In this document: positions 37,887 to 48,850 of the stretch, piece after piece
Layout of the letters: every line of letters begins with the position of its first letter
How positions within the stretch are numbered: the first letter of the stretch is position 1
Assembly: GCA_013396915.1 (NCBI GenBank)
Contig: VWZL01002517.1
Span: forward strand, 124,001 to 188,000
DNA: 64,000 bases
Direction: 5' to 3'
DNA from: Stercorarius parasiticus
Taxonomy: Eukaryota; Chordata; Aves; Charadriiformes; Stercorariidae
The notes under the pieces: generated by a model
The model's database searches: none
What the model saw: only the letters and a program-made list of their open reading frames with translations
What the model was told of the DNA's origin: nothing
Position numbers and translations under genes: made by a program

Positions 37887-39113
37887 CAGACACTAAACCT
37901 CAACATCAAAACAGTGTCACTTTTAAGCAAAACGTGTATAAAGTAGGCAAAAGTAAAAACTGTAAATGATGCTTCTGGTTAATGGGTGATTCTTTTTTCC
38001 TTTTGCTTATATCTAAAAAAATGAGCAACATTGGTAACATTTAACTAGTTTGAATGCTTAAACTAACAGCTGTGAAAACAAGGCCACGTTTTAGTTTATA
38101 GAGTGCCTATGAAAAGGAAAATGTAAATTTGAAGCTTTTTTAAGCCTATAATGATGTTTTAATAACTTTTGTAACACAAGTTGCTGTCTTAGATGACAGC
38201 AGTTTTGATAATGTTTCTTTTTATAAGTGTATATTTGTAAAAGAAATTCAGGCGATTTTTTGAAAGCACTAACATATAACCTAATTAGCCATAAAAAGAT
38301 AGTTTGAGACTCTCTAGTTAACCAGGAGATGGTACTAAATTTGTAAATATGGTGCTATGATTGTATTTTTTTGTACAAGCTGGTTCACAGCTATTTAAAC
38401 TGTGATTATACATGCATTAATGATTCCCTACACTGAAAAATGTAGTGATATTTTAATCACATCCGCAACTGCGTCTTTTAAGACATGGTGGTACCTGCAG
38501 GTCCCAAAGAAGGCAGTCAGAGAAGACAATAGTTGATACCGCTTAAAGTGACGTTTTCTGTGAGTTGTGCTTAAAAGATGATACGACCGAGAGAAGGTCC
38601 CACTGCACTTGAAGTGATTTGTGGTTCACACAAATGAGGTTTCATCTGGTACAAGATGGTGAATGTATTGTTTTTAGCTGATGTCTAAGTGAGATGCACT
38701 TGTGTTAATATCCCCCTGTGTCTAACGAGTCTCTGATTGTGTTCTACATTACGAGGAAGTTGAGCTTCATTGAAAGGAAAACCAAATGCCGTCTTTTTTT
38801 CCTTAGAAGAAAGTCTTGGCCATATACGTGCACAAGGAATGCCTCTAGCTCGGAAGGGCTGATTAGCCAGCGTGGCACTGACCGTGCGGGCCTGAGGCCA
38901 GCTCTGCTCTTTCTCCAGGCTCCCTGTGGCTCACACAGAAAGGCGTTAAGACACTGAACTTGAGTCTTCTCATGATGCAGGATGAATTATTTAGCTACTG
39001 AAAGATGCTCCTAAAGATTTAGTTTGCTTTTTGATTATTGAATTTGCCCAGTGATTAGTACAAAATCTACTGGTAGAAACTACATTAACATTCTGTTCAG
39101 TTTTGTGGCCCTC

Positions 39114-39159
39114 CCATGAGCAGAGCTGTCACTGAGGTGAGCAACAGCTCTGCTCATGG
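39114..39159. repeat. Perfect 16-bp inverted repeat (hairpin)
   Basis: CCATGAGCAGAGCTGT at 39114-39129 is the exact reverse complement of 39144-39159, with a 14-base loop. If the 3' UTR extends this far it would fold as a stable RNA hairpin. Confidence 0.9.
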
Positions 39160-40379
39160 AGAAACTCTTACATACGAGTACTTCTCAAGTCTGGTACTGC
39201 CATGAGCTGAGCTGAAAAGGTTTTATTAGTCTCATGCATGCCCAAGGACCTAGCCATACTGAGGCCTGCCCCTAGTTTTCATGGATTCCACCGCACTGAG
39301 CAAGGTGTTCCGTTACTGTCCGCTTTCCAGGAGTGGCACGTGCCAGACCTCTGCCAGACCTGCTGCAGGAGCTCGGTGCCTGGAAGTACTCTTCTGGCTC
39401 CAGGAGTCTGTTGGTGTCTCAAAGAGAAAGGCAAATTCTTTTCCAGATGATCTGAATGCAAGTTTCTGGGGAAAATTTACTGATGATCCACATCCCAAAG
39501 TGATTCTGCTCTCTAACTTACGGCTCCAGTTTGTGATGATTGTACTACAGAGGCAGAAACACTGTCCTTCAGGCAACAGCTCTGGGGTCACTTTGATGCA
39601 CAAGGGATCACCACCCTTGTGCCTGCAGTCATGGGCATGGTGGGATCTTGAAGTCCTGGGAGCCGAGGGCAGGGGACAGGACACTCGCACGCGTTTGCTG
39701 TGACCCAGCGGGCACCGCAGCCCTTTCCCCGGAGGCAGGAGCGAGTGGTTCAGTTTAGGACTCAAATAATCTAAAACAAAGGCGTACAGTGTCAAACATA
39801 ACTACTGATTGTGGGCAGCTTCCGTTTTTGATAAACCCTCGTGAGATACCCTGGAGGAAACCTGACTTTCAGAAAGGGCTGAGAAACCCGCCTTCGGAAA
39901 AAAAATCAGACTCTTGGCTGGTGAAGTTTTTCATGACCATCATCCTTCTTTTCTCATTGTGGGCATGGCATTGAATATACAAGCCCCCATTATTCTGATC
40001 TCTTCTGAGAGTTAAGTCAGTAACTTTTTGGGGTTTGTGTCACCATTCTGTGATCAAAAAAGCTGCTGGTCTGATTACAGGCCATGTGCTAAAGCTTTTT
40101 TTTTTTTTTTTTTTAAAATACTACTGTGTGATTAGTTTGCAGCTAAAGAAACTGCATTGAGTTAATCTATATTTCTACTGGACTTGAGTGTCTTACTGGG
40201 AGCTCAACTGAAAAAGCGTATTTCTGAATACAGCGTGCTTTTTTTATCATATGAATGTAACCATAGACTTTACTAAGAACAAAACATAATAGAAATAGTA
40301 TACAGTTATTTGATTAGAAGACTTTTGTAACAAACCTATGCATTTACTAAAGGAATTTCTAAAAGTGAAAGTTTTAAAT

Positions 40380-40720
40380 TGTATTATTATTTATATACAG
40401 TAAAAATATATATATATGTATAAATTTGCTCCACTCACTATTTTGTGAAATTATTTAGAATGTAAGTGATCATCATTTCTGAGAAGAAAATTTAAAAGCC
40501 ATTTTCTTAAGGATATAATTATGAGAACTGTGAAAATACAAAGCAATACCACGTAGATTTTGTAATCGATAAATTGAACAAATAAATCATAACGATTTAA
40601 TATTAAAATTGGCTTTTAAAAAACAAATTGCTATTTATGAATTAAGTAGAAATTAATGCAATTATTTACTTGGGAAAGAATCACTTAAAATAGTTTAAGG
40701 CTAACTTACAATGGTTCCTA
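40380..40720. promoter_or_regulatory. AT-rich block dense in TAAT homeodomain-type cores
   Basis: About 340 bases with repeated TAAT/ATTA cores (ataattat, gtagaaattaatgcaattattt, taatatta) and an ATCGAT site. The pattern resembles conserved noncoding elements near developmental genes, but it overlaps the probable SLC44A5 3' end and may simply be AU-rich UTR. Confidence 0.3.
40581..40586 (+). terminator. Candidate polyadenylation signal AATAAA for SLC44A5
   Basis: Canonical hexamer in AT-rich sequence 2.7 kb after the stop, followed by ATTAAA at 40602. Chance occurrence is easy in such AT-rich DNA. Confidence 0.4.
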
Positions 40721-40874
40721 ACTAATCCCGTGGGCTGGAGTCTGCAGACTTACCCCACAGAGGAGGTACCAGTAGTGACGTTTAGGGATTTGGACATTTA
40801 TTTTGTTGCTTGGTTAAATATAAAAATTTAGAATTCCATTCTTCACTTTAGGGAGTGGAACATGCGGCCATCTA

Positions 40875-40926
40875 TAACACGGTAAAATATGTCGTATCTG
40901 TAACATGGTAAAATCTGTCATATGTG
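40875..40926. repeat. 26-bp imperfect tandem duplication
   Basis: Two adjacent 26-base copies starting TAACAC/TAACATGGTAAAAT at 40875-40900 and 40901-40926 match at 22 of 26 positions. Confidence 0.85.
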
Positions 40927-42722
40927 CTTTGCTCCTGAGCCCGCGGGAGTCGGGGACCAAATTCCCACCCGTTCCAGGCAGCACGGGATGGGCTGGGGAC
41001 AGGTGGGACAACCGGCGGGTGGTTGTCCTGTGCCAGTGACAGAAGGGACAAGGGGCCGATGGTTGTCGCGTGCTGGGGGGGTGAGAGATGGTGGAAGTGA
41101 GCACCTCTGTGAGAGGCACCGGGAGGGCAGGGTGGCTCTGCAAAGACCCTTCTGCGTGACAGAAAGGGCTCTTTAGAGGATCCCGAACATGCAGAATGTA
41201 GAAACCAAGAAACAGTAGAAAACACCCGTTATCACATCCACGCAATCGCGTTTGGTTTAGTTCTGGTTGGATTCATTGTGTCTCCCTACGGCATATTAAT
41301 GGATGTTTTAGACCAAAGTTTTAATGTCAAGCCTTCAAATTTTGTAAAAAAAAAGAAAAAAAAAAAAAGAAAAAAAGAAAAGGAAAAAAGTGAACCCAGA
41401 AACAAAACAAAGCAACAAGAAAGATGGGATCATTTCTTGTGCTGAGGGTTTTGGTTTTTTTCCAAGTATGATTCAGAAGCTGGCTCTTGGGTGTTACAAG
41501 GATGCTGAATGGTCTTTTGAACATTAGGATTTAAAAGTATGAAATATTTTACTGTTGCATGTTCTGCTGTAGAACAGGAAAAAAGATTTTGGCGGACGCA
41601 ATGTCAAGCTGATTCTGGGAAAGTCAGTAAGTGTTCTTCTGAAACTGGGTTGTCAGAGAAGGGATTACGAAGAATAGACTGACTATTTTCGGAAATGTGG
41701 AATGTCTCCCTTTGGCCAGTTGCTCAGCCCGGACAGCCATGTCCTCCCTGACAAAGTGCCTTACTGGCTATTGCTGTACCTGGCTTATGTTTTGAAGTTT
41801 ATTCACACCGTGTAGACTATAAACCAGAAAAGGCTAGATAGGAAAAACAATATTCTCTCTATTTCAAATCAACTGCTGTAAGATGAATGGTAGACAAGCT
41901 GCCAGATGTGTTTGAACTGCACAGTGCGGCGCACGCAATTTCCCTCTTGCTGTTGTCAGATGATGAAAGTAGCCTGTGGGGTCCGGGAGAAAACATGACA
42001 ATTGTGGTGTTGCAAATAATGAAATAAAAGCAATGCAAGACTGTTCCATTTTTAGTAGTAGATTATTTTTTTTTATAGCTTTTATTTATGGCGTAGTGAA
42101 CTTCTGCGTAGGGCCTGTTCTTCCAGTTACAATGATCGTACTTCTTGTACCGGTGTAACTGCGGGGAGAACTGGGCTCTTGCTACTTAAAACAGAAGGAA
42201 AAAAGCTAGCAAATACATTGTATATTACTGTAACACACCTATTTGCATGTTCATAAGCATAGAGTTCATTCTTCATTTCAAGACTGATAATTTGATATTC
42301 TGGAAGTGTTTTATAAATTATTCTAAATTTTTTAACTTTTGATACAGGCAATGATTTTTGAGGTAATACCTGATTTGTACTACGCTGTAATCAAATTAGA
42401 AAGATAACTGTTTCTTCATGTTTAAGTAACACTAGTGCTACTAATATTAAAGTTGTCTGCTACCCTACGCTACAAAAAGCCCACATGTATTTGTCCCAAA
42501 TAGCGAGTTGTAAAATCAGAAAAAAGGCTCTTTAAGGTTTAAGAGATGGAAGGGAGGTTACTGTTTCATTAATGTGATTATTAAGGTTATATTACTATCT
42601 TACCAAAACCAAATTAACACGAGCACGACCGTTTGAGCTCTAAAACCTGTTTGCTTCTGCTATGCAGAAATAGGAACGTACTGTTTAAGTATCTTTGATA
42701 ACTAAAGTGTTTAATATTTAAT
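40927..42722. other. Intergenic stretch downstream of SLC44A5
   Basis: GC-rich patch at about 40930-41150 with an imperfect duplication around ggttgtc (near 41019 and 41061), then an A-rich run with G interruptions at 41346-41390. An AATAAA occurs at 42023-42028. No gene recognised. Confidence 0.6.
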
Positions 42723-42852
42723 TTTGTTGTTATTTCACTGTTTTGCAGCTCTTGGGGATTGTTCTAATAAAGATTTCGATACCAAACCGGGTGCATGTGT
42801 CTGTGACGAGCAACACGCCAGGCCCAGGCCGCACAGAGCCTCCACCAGGCCA

Positions 42853-42910
42853 GGATCCCCCCTGGCCCTGGGATCCCCCCTCGGCCTCAGGATCCCCCCC
42901 CGACCCAGGA
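42853..42910. repeat. Short minisatellite, GGATCCCCCC-type units
   Basis: Three GGATCCCCCC units begin at 42853, 42871 and 42890, giving an 18-19 base period, just upstream of the CR1 element. Confidence 0.8.
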
Positions 42911-42994
42911 CAATAGAGTGTGGGGCAGGGCGGGGCAGTAGAGGGTGGGCTGTTATAAATAATAAATGTAATAATAAATGCAATTAAACATAAT

Positions 42995-43774
42995 AATCAC
43001 AGAATCACAGAACGGTTTGAGTTGGAAGGGACCTTAAAGCCCACCCAGTGCCACCCCCTGCCCTGGGCAGGGACACCTCCCACCAGCCCAGGTTGCTCCA
43101 GGCCCCGTCCAACCTGGCCTTGAACCCCTCCAGGGATGGGGCAGCCACAGCTTCTCTGGGCAACCTGGGCCAGCGGCTCACCCCCCTCACAGCAAACAAT
43201 TTCTGCCTCACATCTCATCTCAATCTCCCCTCTTGCAGTGTAAAACCCTTCCCCCTTGTCCCGCGGCTCCCCTCCCTGCTCCAGAGTCCCTCCCCAGCTT
43301 TCCTGGAGCCCCTTGAGGGCCTGGAAGGAGCTCTAAGGTCTCCGTGGAGCCTTCTCTTCTCCAGGCTGAACCCCCCCAGCTCTCTCAGCCTGTCCCCACA
43401 GCAGAGGGGCTCCAGCCCTCCCAGCATCTCCGGGGCCTCCTCTGGCCCCGCTCCAACAGCTCCGTGTCTCTCCTGTGCTGAGGCCCCAGCGCTGGAGGCA
43501 GCACTGCAGGGGGGTCTCCCCCGAGCGGAGCAGAAGGGCAGAATCCCCCCCTGGCCCTGCTGCCCACGCTGCTGGGGATGCAGCCCAGGCTGCGGGGGGG
43601 TTTCTGGGCTGCCAGCGCATGTTGCCAGCTTGTGTTGAGCTTCTCATCCACCAACACCCCAGGTCCTCCTCAGGGCTACTCTCCAGACATTTTCTGCCCA
43701 GCCTGGATTTGTACTTGGGATTGCCGTGACCCGTGTGCAGGACCTTGCGCTTGGCCTGGTTGAACTTCATGAGG
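42995..43774 (-). mobile_element. CR1 LINE, 5'-truncated, 3' part (about 780 bp)
   Basis: Reading the + strand gives the complement of the CR1 3' region: two copies of the terminal octamer type (aatcacag), then gagttggaagggaccttaaa, cttctctgggcaacctg, cttctcttctccaggctgaa, and gttgaacttcatgagg at the other end. The element therefore lies on the - strand and ends near 43774 by 5' truncation. Long open frames on both strands inside it are reading-frame shadows and not genes. CR1 is the dominant LINE of birds. Confidence 0.95.
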
Positions 43775-46700
43775 TAATAAAACATGACTTTTTGGACTGA
43801 ACCTGTTTTGAGATCATCTTATGCCCAAGGTGTATTTTAAATCAGCCAAATTCACACCTTGGAATTCATTAGAAATCTCTTTTTGGTTTTAGGAGACTGA
43901 CTAAAAGCCATGTTTTTCTCCTGTCTTCGTGCAAGGACAACAAAACTTTCCTTGCACACCGCGGGTTGACTCAGCTTTCCTGGGAAACGCTGAAATCGTG
44001 GCTGGAGCGGATCAGGCTGGAGTTCCAGTCTGGCCACTGGCCCATGTGACAAGTAGGGGACTGCGACTGCCTGCAGTACATTATTCTGGCTGATGAGGGA
44101 AAAAAAAAAAGAAAACAACCAAAACCAATGCAAAACCTTTCCAGAGATGCGGGTGGGTTGCAGCAGAGGCAGCTCTGGAGCAGTTCTGCGGAGGCAGGAC
44201 AAAGGGAGAACTGGGGCTGGAGGCCAATAGCAAAGGTATTATGTGCTGTGAGTTGTTCCATATGTGGGGAGCCTTGGTTGAGGATGCTTCTGGCATTCAG
44301 CCGTCGCTGCAATGCAACCTTGAGATAAAGTTTTTGAACTAGCAGAAAAAGCTGTGGCACCAACGGTTCTGGGCATCGCTGTCGTCTTGGGCAGGGTGGC
44401 ACCAGCGGTGGGAGGAGATGACAGATGGAAACACTTCACTGGGGACAGTAGGGCTGGATGGCTGGGATCCACTGGCTGAACAGCACATCGATGCACTCAC
44501 GCTCACGGGGCACACAGGAGCTCTGCATTCAGAGTTGCAGTATGTGTTACTTAAGGGAAAATGACCAGTGTTCTCAGGCTTACACCACGGGACAGTATTT
44601 CTTGGGGAGGGTTAAACACCCTCAGTGTTGGTGGGTTTGTGCTGCCTGTCAGCCGCAGGCAGTGGTACCTGCACAGCTCTGTCGTGCCCCGGGGGGTGAC
44701 AACGTAGAGTTGTGACGAGGCAAACGCGTACAGGGAGGAGAATGGCTCAGCCTGGAAGTCTTACATGTGGGACTAAACAGCGAAAGGTGAGCTGTAAAAG
44801 CGATCCTCAGAGGGACATGGGCGTTCCTTGGGCTGCCAGAGGCCGTGCGGCACAGGCAGCGGTACTGGCCTGGGAGAGAACAGCTGCTTGGAAGAGTTGA
44901 GACACTGCTCTTTTACAGTAAATCCTCATGAAAGCATACTTTTTTCTTTCTTTTCTTTTTTTTTAATGTTTGTTCAGACGCAAATTTGGCAAGCAAAGCC
45001 TGCATGCTTTTTGTTCTGCAAAGCTCAATTCTGGCCATTGCAATAAACAACAACAATAATGGTAGAGCGCTGTGTATGTTAAAGGATAATATCATCGTCT
45101 GAATTTGGGTGATCATGTATAGCCCTGCAGAATCTATCATAGTGTACCCAGATGCTGGAAGACACATTTGTAATATAAAAGTTATTGTAAGGGGCTTTTG
45201 GAGCATGGAGGACCTTTACTATGTGTCTCATATGTACATAGTTATTTTAATTAAATCTGGATTATTTTTTTTTAGACTACATCAGTGTCTCCTGTTAACA
45301 CACATGGTCTGTTGGAGCTGACTGCAGCTATTAGTTATATTGTCCTCCTTCAGAAAATTTCAGGCTTACTAACAAAAATGCTTTCTTGCCTCCTTTTAAA
45401 TGTGTTTTCAGACTGATGTGTTTTATATCTCACATGGTTTTTTTGCCATGCATATTACATTTAAATCTAGCGCTGGCTGCACGCCATAGGAACTTTAATC
45501 CACATCCAGATGAATTCATAACCTCGCCTGAGTTTTCTCTCGCGTACCGGCAGCCTGAGCTCTGCTCTTTTCTAGGGGTCCCACTTCTTTTGCAAGGTTT
45601 GTTGCTTCTGCTGATGAAGAAAATGGTAACATAACGGACCCGCTATAACAAAACAGACCCTGGTCATAAATACTGGATGAGAATGTTTCTGCTCTTGTCC
45701 TGGCCAGTGTTTGATGTCTGCCACCTGTGACGTCTCTGCAGATGGACGTTGCTGTTGGGGCATTTTCTTCTAAGAACGGGCATGTGCTACTTTGCAACTC
45801 CACACATCTGCAGATGGCAAGGGAAAGGAAGGGGTGGTTTAGTACAGAGCTTCATAATGTAGTTTCTGGTTGCCATCATTTTCAACACATCTGACCAACT
45901 CAATTTCCTGTCTTGAATCAACTTTCATTTCATCAGGTCCCAAGTTCTCATTTCTGTTGGTTTGGCTGGGCTCTGCGGGTGATCTATTTTAATGGTGCAG
46001 CCTGAAAGAGTCCAAGTTTGGAACAGAAGAGAAGCAGCCTCAGGAGAAGGTTGTGTGCTTAATTTGCTCCAAATGATTATGTCAAAAGGGGTTTTTTTTA
46101 AGTTTAGCTGGTTTTTTGGTTTTGTTTTTTTTAGTTTATGCAGTTCCAGTTTCTTACAGAAATACTAAGTCCTTAAATATCATCATCCTCTTGGTATGAT
46201 GATGCTCACAAGTGGGCTGTTTATTTTGTGAGAACACCCAACAATGGTCCAAACCAGTTTAACAAATCATAGTATAACGCTCAACTGCAGTGGTGCTGGG
46301 TCACTGGAGCTTAAAAAGGTGCACGTTATCTTTGTGAGTTTAATGTTAGTGGCTCTTGGTGTTCAGAGGTGGCAACTCTCTCTGAACTGATGTCATGACA
46401 AGAAACTTGTAACCGCAGGTTTGAACATCCCCATGGAGCCCCTCTGAGCATCTCGGCCCACTACCATGAAGCCTGTACCAATTCCTGCAGACACACTGAA
46501 GACCAAAACGTGTATTGAAAGGTAAGGTTTCTGTGAATTTTGGTCTTAAAATCGTATTTTTGTTAAGTGCTGGTATCCATGTTACAGGAATGCTGGTATT
46601 TCTGCTGGTTATTTCTGAAAATAGTAAAAAAGGTGGCTGGTAGTTGTTTCTGCATTCAGCAAACTACAGTTTACATCTCAGTTAAAGTATTTTTTTATGG

Positions 46701-48600
46701 TTGGCTTTCTCAGATGACCTGCTAACTCACATAAAAGAAAATAAATCAAACATTTCCTTGTGTGACTTTTTTAATGGAGTAGCTGTCTTTCAAATGCAAT
46801 TTTAAAATAAGAAAAATGTGTAACTTTTTTATATACCAGTGTACTGTTACTCTTTCTAGATTTACCATATTTTGGTAATAAACTTTGTTTGTAGGAAGTT
46901 TGGGGCAGGAGACAGCTTTTTCCCATGAGGTCAACTTGGGAANCCCCAAGACAGCAACGTCTGAAAGAGAGCTGATAGTCATGTGTCTGCCCAGGAGGGA
47001 AAAATGAGAGGGGTGGGGAGGAAGTCCAGGGAGGGTTGTGTGAAGAGAGGAATGTGCAATTTGCAGGCAGAAAAGAAAGCTGTGAAGGCTTTTCCCAGGG
47101 CTACTGCTGATTTTCTGCATGCTCATCCATAGCAGGGGGGAGAAATTAGAGGGAGTAGAAGAGAAAAGACGAGTGCTGGAAGGGAGACAAATGAGGGATG
47201 GAGAGTCAAACATTCGACTTGGTTTTGGTTACCCCACCTGTAAAACACAGGGCTGCTAACCCTGGTAATGATTAAATACTGTAAGGCTCACACGTCTTAC
47301 ATTGCACTTCAGACAACTGGTTCAACCAAAGGAGTAAATGCTTACTGTGTTATTCTTTTTGTTTAACTTAAATGTTTCACAGCTATAGGTAACATATGAA
47401 GTGAGTACACTTTAAGAACAAAACAAATGAAAAGCGTGCACACGTGCATATATATAAGATTATGATGTACCCTTCATATTAATACACTGTGGTTGTCCTC
47501 ATCAAATTGATTTACCCAGTTTTTAACAAGGAGGGAGGGATCAACAACCTGTGTGAGGGCACCATATTGCACCAGCAGCTTGGTGAGAAGAGGTGAGACC
47601 TCAGAAGACTTCTGTTGTGTCACCTCATTTGATGACAGCAGGTCAGGAGGCAGCACTGATTCTGAAATCACTGTCGTATTTGTCATGTCAGGGGAGTATA
47701 TTTGGAAATACAGGACTTAAACTCTAGGAATAAAACCAAACGTAACTGACAGACCATTTATCCCTCAAATCCAGGATGTTCTGAATGGACAAAGAAGGGA
47801 TTTTTTTGGTTCTAGGGAAGTTTACATTGGAAACCTGCTACCCTTTTACCACCCTCGCTACTCCACGGATGCCGTATGGCCAGGCTGGACGCCAAATGCA
47901 TGGTACCCTTGATGCGCCTTTGTGGAAGAGCAAGCGTTGCATTTCTGGATGATGGCCTTACACACGAAGCCGTATTTGTAAAATGCTTAGGAACTATTTG
48001 GAGATTATTGCAGCACCTTAGAAAAAAACATTTAAGCCCTGAGGTCCTAAGCCTGAGTTCAGAAGGAACATTACTCCCCTCGTTAGGAATACTCTGTCTG
48101 CTATCTTCGACTTCTGTGTGTTTGCAACAAGGCCCTTAAGCAGCAGGACAGAACTAAGAAAGGTTTCAGGAGGGATATTCAACACTCTTCTCAAACAGCA
48201 AAGATGTCATGTATCTTCTTAATCTCTCCGCTAATCTAGCAAAATACAGACCTAGAACAAAACACATCCAGGAGGAGAGGAAAGGTGCCGGCACCAGTGT
48301 TCTCACTGGCCCAGGAAACAACAGAACAATGGAAACGGCCTGCTGCATCTATCAGCATAATCGGGCTTTTTTTGCCTTACACTTGATTCCGTCTGTGTGG
48401 CAGAAGATGAATTCTTTTCTTCTTAGCTACACTAAGGCATAACCTGTGGAACAACAATACTAAATAACACTTTCATCCAGGAAAGTTTGCATTTTTAGCT
48501 CTGAAAAAGCTGGGATTGGTATAGCCTATAATCCACTCATATTTTAGGTTACCATAATAATTTTCCAACACTAAAAGAGCTGAATGCTGCAGCATGGCAA
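43775..48600. other. Intergenic stretch, 3' of CR1
   Basis: No recognised gene. Holds one unresolved base at 46943. A 70-codon frame on the - strand (47474-47686) looks somewhat protein-like. Other frames (43852-44402, 46746-47213) show no domain. Confidence 0.6.
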
Positions 48601-48610
48601 TGCGATACAA

Positions 48611-48638
48611 AATAGTAAAGCTTTTTAGCTTTACTATT
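48611..48638. repeat. Perfect 12-bp hairpin with TTTT loop
   Basis: AATAGTAAAGCT at 48611-48622 and its exact complement at 48627-48638 flank a TTTT loop. It sits directly before the CpG-rich patch. Confidence 0.9.
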
Positions 48639-48654
48639 AGTTATGAAAATCTGC

Positions 48655-48850
48655 TGTGGAGCTGGTGCTGTACCCGCGAGGCCATTCTGTGCTGGGCCCG
48701 ATGTGTCCCCGCGCTGCTGGAGGAGGGGGCGCAGCCACCAGTGCCTGAGGCCTGCGGGTGTGGTGGCGGCCTTGGCGCCTCAGCGCAGCCGCCAAACCCT
48801 CGCCAGGCCACAAGTGAGGTACGCAGCGCGTGTTCGTCAAAACCGGCGGA
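48655..48850. promoter_or_regulatory. Isolated CpG-rich patch in intergenic DNA
   Basis: About 190 bases with roughly 18 CpGs (for example acccgcgagg, ggcggccttggcgcc, tacgcagcgcgtgttcg) in otherwise AT-rich DNA. It could be a small CpG island or promoter of an unannotated transcript, or a GC-rich repeat remnant. No TATA box or gene start is evident. Confidence 0.35.

Larger units (their letters stand above)
37887..40610 (+). other. Probable SLC44A5 3' UTR
   Basis: Follows the stop codon without a recognisable gene. The first clear AATAAA hexamer is at 40581-40586, with ATTAAA at 40602-40607, which would give a 3' UTR of about 2.7 kb. This is inference: no transcript data, and later signals exist (42023-42028). 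A perfect 16-bp inverted repeat lies at 39114-39159 and a T run at about 40097-40115. Frames of 140 and 160 codons at 39281-39795 overlap on both strands and have no recognised domain. Confidence 0.5.

Noticed and set aside
39281..39795. Overlapping 140- and 160-codon frames on opposite strands behind SLC44A5
   Set aside because: No recognisable domain, mutually overlapping, in a probable 3' UTR, and no splice signals.
40814..41245. 143-codon frame on the - strand
   Set aside because: Sits in a GC-rich patch with small tandem duplications; proline/serine-rich composition follows base content and not a protein family.
42722..42800. Possible exon after tttgcag at 42748
   Set aside because: The following frame is short, runs into the minisatellite and does not continue SLC44A5, whose stop is upstream.
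43048..43785. Long open frames on both strands (up to 196 codons)
   Set aside because: They lie wholly within the CR1 3' region, which is GC-rich and stop-poor; they match the repeat and not a protein.
46746..47213. 155-codon frame on the - strand
   Set aside because: Reads through an unresolved base at 46943; no domain recognised.
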